DNA from: an uncultured Flaviramulus sp.
GTDB taxonomy: Bacteria; Bacteroidota; Bacteroidia; Flavobacteriales; Flavobacteriaceae
Length of the DNA stretch: 64,000 nucleotides
Assembly: GCA_947495125.1 (NCBI GenBank)
Contig: CANLXL010000009.1
Location: 62,001-126,000 of the forward strand
Direction of reading: 5' to 3'
Below are positions 36,937 through 45,401 of this stretch, piece after piece (the stretch's first letter is position 1; the number at the start of each line of letters is the position of its first letter). The position numbers and the translations under genes were made by a program. Below the pieces are notes generated by a model, which saw only the letters and a list, made by a program, of their open reading frames with translations, was not told the DNA's origin and did not search any database.

Positions 36937-38055
36937 ATGGCTAAAAGAGATTATTACGAAGTATTAGGTGTTAGCAAAGGGGCTAGTGCTGCAGAAATTA
37001 AGAAGGCTTATCGTAAGAAGGCAATTCAATACCACCCCGATAAAAATCCGGATGATAAAAATGCTGAGGCCAATTTTAAGGAAGCTGCCGAGGCTTATGA
37101 GGTACTAAGCGACAACGATAAAAAAGCACGTTATGATCAGTTTGGTCATCAAGCCTTTGAAAATGGCGGCGGTGGCTTTGGCGGCGGCGGAATGAATATG
37201 GAAGATATATTCAGTCAGTTTGGAGATATATTTGGTGGTGGCTTTGGCGGTGGATTTTCAGGTTTTGGTGGTGGCGGTGGCCAACGTCGGGTTAAAGGTA
37301 GTAACCTTCGTATTAGGGTTAAGTTAACTTTAGAAGAAATTGCCAATGGCGTTGAAAAGAAAATAAAAGTTAAGCGTAAAGTACAGGCTCCCGGGACTAC
37401 TTACAAAACTTGTTCTACTTGTAACGGTAGCGGGCAGGTAACACGTATTACAAACACTATTTTAGGTAGAATGCAAACCTCGGCACCTTGTAATGTATGT
37501 GGAGGCGCCGGACAAACTATAGACAAAAAACCAGCAGATGCGGATGCCCAGGGATTGAAACTTGCCGAGGAAACCGTATCTATTAAAATACCGGCAGGTG
37601 TAGTAGATGGTATGCAGCTTAAGGTATCAAGTAAAGGAAATGAAGCTCCCGGTAATGGTGTTTCAGGAGACTTATTGGTAGCCATTGAAGAAATTGAACA
37701 CGATAATTTACAGCGTGAAGGCGATAATTTGCATTACGATTTATATGTAAGTTACCCGGATGCGGTTTTAGGAACTTCTAAAGAGATTGATACAGTAACG
37801 GGAAAAGTACGTATTAAAGTGGAGGCCGGTGTGCAATCGGGTAAAATTTTACGCTTACGCGGAAAGGGAATTCCAAGTATAAATGGTTATGGTAGAGGCG
37901 ATTTGCTAGTGCATGTGAATGTCTGGACACCTAAGACTTTAAGTAAACAACAAAGAGAGTTTTTCGAATCAATGAAAGGGGACGAACACTTCGATCCGAA
38001 GCCGGAAAGTTCAGATAAATCATTTTTTGAAAAGGTAAAAGACATGTTTTCTTAG
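36937..38055 (+). CDS. dnaJ: Chaperone DnaJ with a single zinc centre
   Basis: 372 residues. The J domain (1-70) has the HPD motif at 33-35, followed by a Gly/Phe-rich linker (about 76-116) and the substrate-binding C-terminal domains. The zinc domain holds only two of the four CxxCxGxG motifs: CSTCNGSG (Cys159, Cys162) and CNVCGGAG (Cys185, Cys188). Their spacing matches motifs II and III, which make zinc centre 2; motifs I and IV are absent, so centre 1 is lost. This seems lineage-typical. Nine bases after grpE. Confidence 0.95.
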   Translation: MAKRDYYEVLGVSKGASAAEIKKAYRKKAIQYHPDKNPDDKNAEANFKEAAEAYEVLSDNDKKARYDQFGHQAFENGGGGFGGGGMNMEDIFSQFGDIFGGGFGGGFSGFGGGGGQRRVKGSNLRIRVKLTLEEIANGVEKKIKVKRKVQAPGTTYKTCSTCNGSGQVTRITNTILGRMQTSAPCNVCGGAGQTIDKKPADADAQGLKLAEETVSIKIPAGVVDGMQLKVSSKGNEAPGNGVSGDLLVAIEEIEHDNLQREGDNLHYDLYVSYPDAVLGTSKEIDTVTGKVRIKVEAGVQSGKILRLRGKGIPSINGYGRGDLLVHVNVWTPKTLSKQQREFFESMKGDEHFDPKPESSDKSFFEKVKDMFS

Positions 38056-38085
38056 TTACAGAAAATATAAAGTTCTGATGTAGTT

Positions 38086-38117
38086 TTGGCAATAATTACG
38101 AAAAAAAAACTATATTT
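38086..38117 (+). promoter_or_regulatory. Promoter-like sequence behind dnaJ
   Basis: TTG (38086-38088), 21 bases, then TATATTTG (38110-38117) form a good Bacteroidota promoter. Transcription would begin near 38124, in front of two hairpins, with no coding frame between. Confidence 0.5.
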
Positions 38118-38119
38118 GA

Positions 38120-38155
38120 TTTATCGCTAATTCAAATTAGTGATAATTTTTCTTT
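38120..38155 (+). terminator. First hairpin after dnaJ with T-run
   Basis: TTATCGCTAATT (38120-38131) pairs with AATTAGTGATAA (38134-38145), one wobble pair and a two-base gap, followed by TTTTTCTTTTT. It may end the grpE-dnaJ message or form the 5' part of a small RNA. Confidence 0.6.
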
Positions 38156-38171
38156 TTCATAGCAATTTTTT

Positions 38172-38208
38172 CCCATCCTTAATTTTATTAAGGGTGGGTT
38201 TTGTTTTT
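38172..38208 (+). terminator. Second, strong terminator after dnaJ
   Basis: CCCATCCTTAAT (38172-38183) pairs fully (one wobble) with ATTAAGGGTGGG (38187-38198), loop TTT, followed by TTTTGTTTTT. This is the best terminator signal in the 38056-38400 gap. Confidence 0.85.
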
Positions 38209-38221
38209 AGTGAGATTTTAG

Positions 38222-38254
38222 TTTTTTAAATGCCTAAAGTGGCACATTAAAAAA
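38222..38254. other. Inverted repeat without T-run in the gap before the ABC genes
   Basis: TTTTTTAA (38222-38229) and TGCC (38231-38234) pair with GGCA (38241-38244) and TTAAAAAA (38247-38254). No function evident. The rest of 38255-38400 is AT-rich without a recognisable gene or promoter. Confidence 0.4.
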
Positions 38255-38400
38255 CAGGAAATCGAACACATCTCCCTGCAAAAGGGATCATAGTGTTATT
38301 ATTTTCATGAGTACTTTAGTTCTAAATTATATAAAAAGCTTTTATTTTCTCACAACCAATTTAATATATTTACCAACCACTATCAATATAAAAAACAAGA

Positions 38401-39327
38401 ATGAGCAACTTATTAGAAGTCGATAGCGTTTCTAAAAATTTCGGAAGCTTTAAAGCACTAAACAATGTTTCAATCAATGTTCCTAAAGGAAGTATATTTG
38501 GATTGTTAGGACCAAATGGAGCTGGAAAGACAACCCTGATAAGAGTAATCAATCAAATTACAATGCCAGATTCCGGGAAGGTTCTTTTAGATGGTGATTT
38601 GTTAAACGAAAACCATATTAAAGATATCGGTTATTTGCCCGAAGAACGCGGGTTATATAAATCCATGAAGGTTGGGGAACAAGCGTTGTATTTGGCTCAA
38701 CTAAAAGGGCTAAGCAAGCCGGAGGCCAAAGCACGCCTAAAATATTGGTTTGAACGTTTGGAGATAGAAGGTTGGTGGCATAAAAAAATTCAGGAGCTAT
38801 CAAAAGGGATGGCTCAAAAAATACAATTTGTGGTAACGGTTTTGCATCAACCCAAATTGTTGATTTTTGATGAGCCATTTTCAGGATTCGATCCCATAAA
38901 TGCCAATTTGATCAAAGATGAAATTTTACGCCTAAGAGAGGATGGAGCAACCGTTATTTTTTCTACGCATCGTATGGAATCGGTCGAAGAGTTGTGCGAT
39001 GACATAGCATTGATACACCAGTCGAACAAAATTTTGGATGGAAAATTGGTAGATATTAAACGTCAGTACAAAATCAATACGTATGAGGTTGGTATCAGAG
39101 TAAATCAGCACCATGTTTTACAGCAGGAATTATCACAAAAGTTCGATGTATCTCCGGCTAATTTTAAAACTTTGGAAGACGAACTTAAGTTAAACATAAA
39201 ATTACCTGAAGGAGAAAAGTCTAACGACTTATTAGGTTTTTTAGCATCAAAAGGAGAAGTATCGCATTTTGTTGAACTTATCCCAAGTGTAAACGATATT
39301 TTTATTCAAACTGTAAAGGATAATTAA
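38401..39327 (+). CDS. ABC transporter ATP-binding protein, NatA-like
   Basis: 308 residues. The ATPase domain (1-225) has Walker A GLLGPNGAGKTT, signature LSKGMAQKIQ, Walker B LLIFDEPFSGFDP and H-loop IFSTHRMESVEE, then a DUF4162-like C-terminal extension common to ABC-2 exporters. With the next gene (four bases away) it forms a two-gene exporter of the NatAB kind. The transported molecule (sodium, drug or lipid) cannot be told. Confidence 0.92.
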   Translation: MSNLLEVDSVSKNFGSFKALNNVSINVPKGSIFGLLGPNGAGKTTLIRVINQITMPDSGKVLLDGDLLNENHIKDIGYLPEERGLYKSMKVGEQALYLAQLKGLSKPEAKARLKYWFERLEIEGWWHKKIQELSKGMAQKIQFVVTVLHQPKLLIFDEPFSGFDPINANLIKDEILRLREDGATVIFSTHRMESVEELCDDIALIHQSNKILDGKLVDIKRQYKINTYEVGIRVNQHHVLQQELSQKFDVSPANFKTLEDELKLNIKLPEGEKSNDLLGFLASKGEVSHFVELIPSVNDIFIQTVKDN

Positions 39328-39331
39328 TTTT

Positions 39332-40639
39332 ATGAACCATTTACCACTCATCATAAAGCGAGAATATTTAACCAAGGTTAAAAACAAATCATTTATAGTT
39401 ATGACGATTTTAAGTCCTATTATAATGATAGCACTTATTTCGGTTGTGGCCTATTTGTCACAATTAAATAATGATAAGGTAAGAACAATTTCCATTTTGG
39501 ACGAGTCTGGGCTGGTAAAGGATATTTTTGAAAATACCGATAATACAACCTATCATATTCTGGAAAACATGAATTTGGAGGATGCTAAGGCCTTGGTTTT
39601 GGAATCTTCTGCTTATGGGCTTTTGTATATTGATAAATTAGATGCCATTGATTTGGTTTCAAAAAATATTAGATTTTATTCAAAAGAATCACCATCACTT
39701 ACCTTAATTTCAGATCTGGAATATCATATACAAACCGAACTCACTAATCAAAACAGGATTAACCAGGATATTGATGTTGAAAAGTTAAAACACTCTAAAA
39801 TTGATGTAACCATACAACAGGAGAACTTTGATGGTGAAAAAACATCAAAGATCGATAGCATTGTAAAGCTTATATTTGGTGGAGCTACCGGTTATTTGTT
39901 ATTTATGTTTATCATCATTTATGGCAATATGATAATGCGTAGCGTTATTGAGGAAAAAACCAGCAGAATTATTGAAATTATAATATCGTCCGTAAAACCG
40001 GTACAACTCATGTTAGGTAAAATAATAGGTACTTCTTTAGCGGGGATTACCCAGTTTGTCATTTGGTTGATATTAGGAGGTGTTTTAATGATGATTGTAT
40101 CGGCAGTTTTTGGAATAGATATGGCACAATCTCCCCAACAGGATATGTTGCAGCAAGCCATGGGGAATGCGGAAGTCAATACAAAAGCGCAAGAAGTGCT
40201 AGCGGCATTTTATAATTTGCCCATAACTAATTTAATAATCGCCTTCATTTTATTTTTTATCGGAGGTTATTTGCTATATAGTTCGTTATACGCAGCTATC
40301 GGGGCAGCAGTCGATAATGAGACAGATACACAGCAATTTTTAATACCTATCATGATTCCTTTGATATTGGCCGTGTATATTGGTATTTTTACAGTTATTG
40401 AAGATCCGCATGGTATTGTATCGACTGTATTTTCTTTCGTACCACTAACATCACCGGTGGTTATGCTAATGCGTATTCCTTTTGGAGTGCCTTTGTGGCA
40501 ACAGTTAATATCTCTATTATTACTGGTGGGAACGTTTTTATTAACCGTATGGTTTGCAGCTAAAATATATAGAGTTGGTATTTTAATGTATGGTAAAAAG
40601 CCAAGTTATAAAGAACTTATTAAATGGATAAAGTATTAA
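39332..40639 (+). CDS. ABC-2 type permease, NatB-like
   Basis: 435 residues. One N-terminal helix (about 22-42), a long extracytoplasmic domain (about 45-170), then five or six helices (177-197, 228-255, 289-312 and onward), the ABC-2 layout. KREYLTKVKNKSFIVMTILSP at the start and VIEEKTSRIIEIIISSVKPVQLM are typical. Partner of the upstream ATPase, and followed one base later by the MscS-like gene, so the three are one operon. Confidence 0.92.
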   Translation: MNHLPLIIKREYLTKVKNKSFIVMTILSPIIMIALISVVAYLSQLNNDKVRTISILDESGLVKDIFENTDNTTYHILENMNLEDAKALVLESSAYGLLYIDKLDAIDLVSKNIRFYSKESPSLTLISDLEYHIQTELTNQNRINQDIDVEKLKHSKIDVTIQQENFDGEKTSKIDSIVKLIFGGATGYLLFMFIIIYGNMIMRSVIEEKTSRIIEIIISSVKPVQLMLGKIIGTSLAGITQFVIWLILGGVLMMIVSAVFGIDMAQSPQQDMLQQAMGNAEVNTKAQEVLAAFYNLPITNLIIAFILFFIGGYLLYSSLYAAIGAAVDNETDTQQFLIPIMIPLILAVYIGIFTVIEDPHGIVSTVFSFVPLTSPVVMLMRIPFGVPLWQQLISLLLLVGTFLLTVWFAAKIYRVGILMYGKKPSYKELIKWIKY

Positions 40640-40640
40640 G

Positions 40641-41525
40641 ATGAGTCAGGTTATTGAAAAAATAGAAAAAACAATTACAAATAATTCTATATGGAATCAA
40701 TTTGATGCGTTTTTATCATATAGCATATATGGCTCGGAAAAATCCGATGTTCATGTTACCGTTAGTACTGTTTTGTTTTTAATAGTTGTTCTGCTTATAA
40801 CACATATCGTACTTAGATTTGCACGCACTATTGCAACTAGAAAACTTCAGGAAGATGATAAATACCGTTTTAAAACCGTATTCACATTTTTAAAATATAT
40901 TATATTTTCTGTGGTCATTGTTGTTGCTTTAGATTCTTCCGGTGTTAAGATAACAGCGCTATTGGCTGCATCGACAGCCTTATTCGTAGGTATTGGTCTT
41001 GGGATGCAAAAGCTGTTTCAGGATATTATATCGGGGGTGTTCATTTTAATTGACAGAACCATTACTATTAATGATATTATACAAATAGATAAAAAAGTGG
41101 GGAAAGTTACCGAGGTAAGTTTAAGAACTACTAAGGCTATTACGAATGATGATAAGATATTGGTAATCCCAAATCATAAATTCTTAAGTGAGATTTTATA
41201 TAATTGGACACAAAACAACGAAGTTACCAGAGAATTTGTTGATGTAGGTGTTGCTTATGGTACGGATGTTGATTTGGTAAAAGCACTATTGCTTGGAATT
41301 GCAATTCAGGAAGATGCTATTTTAAATATTCCAAAACCTTCGGTGTTTTTTGAAGATTTTGGTGATAATGCTCTAAAGTTCAGATTGCATTTCTATATCA
41401 ACGATAGTTTTAACGTACCACTGATTAAAAGCGATTTGCGTTATAGAATACATAAAAGTTTTAAGGAGAACGATATTCAAATACCATTTCCTCAGCGCGA
41501 TGTGCATATTGTATCAAAGGACTAG
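40641..41525 (+). CDS. MscS-family mechanosensitive channel
   Basis: 294 residues. Helices near 45-65, 85-103 and 108-130; the last is the pore-lining TM3 with alternating small residues (ALLAASTALFVGIGLGMQKL), followed by the beta domain IDRTITINDIIQIDKKVGKV and an alpha/beta domain. It relieves osmotic downshock by opening under membrane tension. It begins one base after the permease stop, so it belongs to the exporter operon. The 227-base gap behind it is AT-rich, purine-biased and without a clear signal. Confidence 0.92.
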   Translation: MSQVIEKIEKTITNNSIWNQFDAFLSYSIYGSEKSDVHVTVSTVLFLIVVLLITHIVLRFARTIATRKLQEDDKYRFKTVFTFLKYIIFSVVIVVALDSSGVKITALLAASTALFVGIGLGMQKLFQDIISGVFILIDRTITINDIIQIDKKVGKVTEVSLRTTKAITNDDKILVIPNHKFLSEILYNWTQNNEVTREFVDVGVAYGTDVDLVKALLLGIAIQEDAILNIPKPSVFFEDFGDNALKFRLHFYINDSFNVPLIKSDLRYRIHKSFKENDIQIPFPQRDVHIVSKD

Positions 41526-41752
41526 AAACTAGAACAAAGAAAAGAGAGAAAAGAATAAAAGAATTGGGGGGGAGAATGTTTTGTTCAGCAAACCTCAGTT
41601 AAAGTGATTTAGTAGCGTCGGAATTGTATTGAGAATAGTTCGCTTAAAATAAATAATGTATTATTGAATGCGTTTTTGAACCTTAAGTTAAAATTTAATT
41701 AGAGAAGTAGGTGTCTGTATTCTTTCATCTTTTCTCTTTAATCTAAAAAAGT

Positions 41753-42916
41753 ATGCCTAAAATATTAGTAATAGAGGATGAAGCAGCAATAAGACGTGTG
41801 CTTGTTAAAATTCTTTCAGAAGAAAATGATAGTTATCAAGTAGAAGAAGCTGAAGATGGTTTATCAGGTATTGAAAAAATTAAGAATGATGATTTCGATT
41901 TGATCCTTTGTGATATCAAAATGCCAAAAATGGATGGGGTTGAAGTTTTAGAGGCTACTAAAAAATTCAAGCCAGAAACACCTATTGTTATGATTTCCGG
42001 CCATGGTGATTTGGATACCGCTGTCAATACGATGCGATTAGGTGCTTTTGACTATATTTCAAAACCACCCGATTTAAACAGATTGCTTAATACGGTGAGA
42101 AATGCTTTAGATAGGAAGGAACTCGTTGTAGAAAATAAAATTCTCAAGAAAAAAGTTAGCAAAAAGTACGAAATGATTGGAGATAGCGATGCTATTTCTC
42201 AAATCAAAGACATTATTGATAAAGTAGCACCAACCGATGCACGTGTTTTAATTACCGGACCGAATGGAACGGGAAAAGAGCTGGTAGCACATTGGCTGCA
42301 CGAAAAAAGCGACCGTGCTAAAGCTAATATGATAGAGGTTAATTGTGCTGCAATACCAAGTGAACTTATAGAGAGCGAATTATTCGGGCATGTGAAAGGG
42401 GCCTTTACCAGTGCTGCTAAAGACCGTGCTGGGAAGTTCGAGGCGGCTAACGGCGGCACCATATTCTTAGATGAAATTGGAGATATGAGTTTGTCTGCCC
42501 AAGCCAAGGTATTAAGAGCGCTTCAGGAGAGTAAAATTCAGCGTGTTGGAAGCGATAAGGATATTAAAGTTAATGTACGTGTTGTTGCCGCCACAAATAA
42601 AAATTTGAAAAAGGAAATTGAGGAAGGACGATTTCGTGAGGATTTGTATCACAGATTAGCCGTTATTTTAATAAAAGTACCGGCTTTAAATGATAGACGA
42701 GAAGATATTCCTCTATTGGTGGATCATTTTTCTTCAAAAATTTCTCAGGAACAAGGAACGGTTAAAAAAACGTTTTCAGATAAAGCTATTAAACTGCTTC
42801 AAGAATACGATTGGACAGGAAATATTAGAGAACTCCGCAATGTTATTGAACGCTTAATTATTCTAGGCGGGACAGAGGTAAGTGAAACCGATGTGAAATT
42901 GTTCGCCTCAAAATAA
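41753..42916 (+). CDS. NtrC-type response regulator without DNA-binding domain
   Basis: 387 residues. Receiver domain (1-120) with phosphate-accepting Asp54 (LILCDIKMP). AAA+ domain (about 140-365): Walker A GPNGTGKE (169-176), Walker B FLDE (238-241), arginine-finger region RFREDLYHRL. The sigma-54-contacting GAFTGA loop reads GAFTSA (216-221). The C-terminal Fis-type HTH is absent: the protein stops after NVIERLIILGGTEV. Such shortened activators are frequent in flavobacteria and may act from solution. Its cognate kinase is not in the window. Confidence 0.92.
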   Translation: MPKILVIEDEAAIRRVLVKILSEENDSYQVEEAEDGLSGIEKIKNDDFDLILCDIKMPKMDGVEVLEATKKFKPETPIVMISGHGDLDTAVNTMRLGAFDYISKPPDLNRLLNTVRNALDRKELVVENKILKKKVSKKYEMIGDSDAISQIKDIIDKVAPTDARVLITGPNGTGKELVAHWLHEKSDRAKANMIEVNCAAIPSELIESELFGHVKGAFTSAAKDRAGKFEAANGGTIFLDEIGDMSLSAQAKVLRALQESKIQRVGSDKDIKVNVRVVAATNKNLKKEIEEGRFREDLYHRLAVILIKVPALNDRREDIPLLVDHFSSKISQEQGTVKKTFSDKAIKLLQEYDWTGNIRELRNVIERLIILGGTEVSETDVKLFASK

Positions 42917-42940
42917 AAAAATAAGAGGCAAAACAAGTAT

Positions 42941-42980
42941 AAAACCCGTAGAATGTTTAAGAAATCAATCTACGGGTTTT
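42941..42980. terminator. Bidirectional terminator
   Basis: AAAACCCGTAGA (42941-42952) pairs with TCTACGGGTTTT (42969-42980), 16-base loop, between the response regulator and the leftward exported-protein gene. Confidence 0.85.
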
Positions 42981-43004
42981 CGTTTTATTATAGGATTACT
43001 TAAA

Positions 43005-43739
43005 TTATGGATGGCATGCATCAAGCTGTGCTAAGTACTTTGTCGTTATAGCTTTTAGTTTACCAATGTAGTAGGCTCTAATATGTTCAATAGGTTTTGA
43101 AATTATGACTTCTGGGTGGTTAATATCCGTTATGATATTATGATCGCAGTTACAATTTTTTAAAGTTTCATTAAATACTTTGATATTAGATAATATCGTA
43201 TTTTCAAAGGTATTGATCAATTGCTTCTTTTTCAGAATGACTTCTTTCTCTTCTTGTTCTTCTAATTTCGCTTTTATCTGTACTTCTTTAGCTTTTAAGG
43301 CCTGTTGTTGTAACTTTAACTGTTGTTGTTCATGTTGCAAACTTGTGAGCTGTTCATCTTCACTAGTTTCAGTAATTATGGTGCACTCGTCAAGGGCAAT
43401 AATACTGGCTTTACCGATATCCCTTGCTCGTTTTACATAAAAACGGCCATCTTCATAAGTTTTCACATTCTCAACTTTTGCCAATAGTTCCGCCCCATCA
43501 TAAGCAAGGTTATAAGCCGTTTCACATCCGCATTTTGTTAGTCTTTCTTTAGAACGTTCAAAAGCCTCAAAAGACCGGTTTGCATAATACTTCAAATGAG
43601 AAATGTTATTAGAATCGTAGGCCGATTTAACATTGGAGTATGCATAAATAAGATCGGAGTTAGCATCTTCACATTCATTCTGCGAATGGACCATCGATAA
43701 GGTTGCTAAAAAGAACAAAAAGTAACAATGAGATTTCAT
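43005..43739 (-). CDS. Exported coiled-coil protein of unknown function
   Basis: 244 residues. A Sec signal peptide (CYFLFFLATLSMVHSQ) is followed by an N-terminal helical domain with CGCETAYNLAYDGAELLAK and a Gln/Lys/Glu-rich coiled coil (about 130-175). Mature cysteines occur in pairs or close together (CGC near 69-71, CNC near 199-201), suggesting disulfides or metal binding. I recognise no family. It has its own terminator and no obvious partner. Confidence 0.7.
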   Translation of the reverse strand: MKSHCYFLFFLATLSMVHSQNECEDANSDLIYAYSNVKSAYDSNNISHLKYYANRSFEAFERSKERLTKCGCETAYNLAYDGAELLAKVENVKTYEDGRFYVKRARDIGKASIIALDECTIITETSEDEQLTSLQHEQQQLKLQQQALKAKEVQIKAKLEEQEEKEVILKKKQLINTFENTILSNIKVFNETLKNCNCDHNIITDINHPEVIISKPIEHIRAYYIGKLKAITTKYLAQLDACHP

Positions 43740-43832
43740 ATAGATTGGTTAGGTTATAAGTAGGTGTTGCGAATGTATTAAAATCAATATAAAATTCGTC
43801 GCATTTCATCGAAAATATAGAATAATCTAAAT

Positions 43833-44342
43833 TTATGCTTTCAAGGTTTCAACAAAAGAATCTATAATTAATTTTACATCATTATTTATCATATCATTTT
43901 CAATCCATGTATGGATATCTCCTAAATAATGCATGCCCAGGTAATTAGCTGATTGGTAGAATGGCATTGAAAAACCATTAACAAGATCGTTAGAATTACT
44001 ACAACTTAGCATAGCCATATTTTTACCACGTAGCTTTCTGCCAGTATCTTTATGTATTCTAATTAAATCAGACATTCTATCGAAGAATACTTTTAAAATA
44101 CCACTCATACTATACCAATACACCGGTGTTGCAAAAATAATGGTATCGTAATTTTTAATAACTTTAGTTATTAACGGAATAAAGTCATCGTTCGCATTTT
44201 TATAGTCATAATCATAATGACCAATATTTTTTATAGATAAATCAATAACATCAAAATTATGTTTTAATGCTATATAGTTAACTATTTTGTAAGTATCTCC
44301 ATGGCTTCTGGAGCTTCCTTGTATAATTACGGTTCTATTCAT
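43833..44342 (-). CDS. NAD(P)H-dependent flavodoxin-fold oxidoreductase
   Basis: 169 residues, flavodoxin-like fold of the NADPH-dependent FMN reductase family. The FMN phosphate loop is IQGSSRSHGDTYKIV (8-22), and IIFATPVYWYSMSGILKVFFDRM is the second flavin-binding region. Such enzymes reduce quinones, chromate, azo compounds or nitro groups; the natural substrate is unknown. Divergent from the polyphosphate kinase gene, 125 bases apart. Confidence 0.9.
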   Translation of the reverse strand: MNRTVIIQGSSRSHGDTYKIVNYIALKHNFDVIDLSIKNIGHYDYDYKNANDDFIPLITKVIKNYDTIIFATPVYWYSMSGILKVFFDRMSDLIRIHKDTGRKLRGKNMAMLSCSNSNDLVNGFSMPFYQSANYLGMHYLGDIHTWIENDMINNDVKLIIDSFVETLKA

Positions 44343-44467
44343 TGTAATGATATTATGTAGCTAAAAAACGATATTTTACTGAGGTAAATCCCATTGTTAT
44401 ATAGAAAGTATTAATAATAAGAATGATAAAATCAATTGCAATTTTATATATTTAATCCTTATTAATT

Positions 44468-45325
44468 ATGAACATGGATAACTACAAAGTAACTTCGAAA
44501 ATCTCCTTAAAAAACCTTAAGACCAAAATAGTCATTGATGATGCCGAAAGGGAACTAAAAGATGTTAGAAAAAAGCTGGGTAAATTGCAAGATACTATGT
44601 ATGCGCATGGTAAATATGCGGTTTTGGTTTGTTTGCAGGGTATGGACACTTCGGGAAAAGATAGTTTAATTCGTGAAGTATTTAAGGATTTTAATGCGAG
44701 AGGCGTTGAAGTGTACAGCTTTAAGGTACCCACTGAGTTGGAATTAAAGCACGACTATTTGTGGAGACATTATATTGTGTTACCAGCTCGAGGAAAGTTT
44801 GGTGTTTTTAATAGAACACATTACGAAAATGTATTGGTTACTCGTGTGCATCCCGGTTATATTTTAGGCGAAAATATTCCTTCCATTAATACGATAGATG
44901 ACGTAAATGATGCTTTTTGGGATAGACGTTTCGAAGAGATCAATGCTTTTGAGGAGCATATAGCAGCTAATGGAACTATTATTTTTAAATTCTTTTTAAA
45001 CCTTTCTAAAGAAGAGCAAAAGTATAGATTGTTGAGGCGCTTAAATAAGCAAGAAAAGAATTGGAAATTTTCTCCTGGCGATTTAAAAGAACGAAAACTC
45101 TGGGATAGGTATCAAGAGTGTTATGAAGAGGCCATAAACAGAACATCTAAATTGCATGCTCCATGGTTTACTATTCCTGCCGACGATAAGCCTTCTGCGC
45201 GCTATTTGGTGGCAAGCATTATGTACGATACGCTAAGTCAATATTCAGATATTGAAGAACCTGAACTTGATGATGACGCTAAGGTAAACCTTGAATTGTA
45301 TAAAAAGCAATTGGAGGAAGAATAG
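44468..45325 (+). CDS. Polyphosphate kinase 2 (PPK2) family protein
   Basis: 285 residues. The P-loop-like motif CLQGMDTSGKDSLIREVF (about 57-74), the lid region YLWRHYIVLPARGKFGVFNR and THYENVLVTRV are the PPK2 signature. PPK2 enzymes move phosphate between polyphosphate and nucleoside phosphates (ADP/GDP or AMP). The length fits the single-domain class; which nucleotide it uses cannot be read reliably. Start ATG 44468, or the in-frame ATG 44474. Confidence 0.93.
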   Translation: MNMDNYKVTSKISLKNLKTKIVIDDAERELKDVRKKLGKLQDTMYAHGKYAVLVCLQGMDTSGKDSLIREVFKDFNARGVEVYSFKVPTELELKHDYLWRHYIVLPARGKFGVFNRTHYENVLVTRVHPGYILGENIPSINTIDDVNDAFWDRRFEEINAFEEHIAANGTIIFKFFLNLSKEEQKYRLLRRLNKQEKNWKFSPGDLKERKLWDRYQECYEEAINRTSKLHAPWFTIPADDKPSARYLVASIMYDTLSQYSDIEEPELDDDAKVNLELYKKQLEEE

Positions 45326-45401
45326 TTCATTTATTTATGATTTTTTTTAGATTTATAGACTTTTTTTAGTACTATCTTTATCTCTTAAAATTTACGATGT
45401 T

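Noticed and set aside
38222-38254. Inverted repeat as a further terminator
   Set aside because: No T-run follows the stem in either direction beyond the stem itself, and no gene ends there.
41526-41752. Purine-rich stretch and a loosely complementary pyrimidine stretch behind MscS as a regulatory RNA
   Set aside because: Pairing is imperfect and explained by low-complexity composition; no promoter or T-run.
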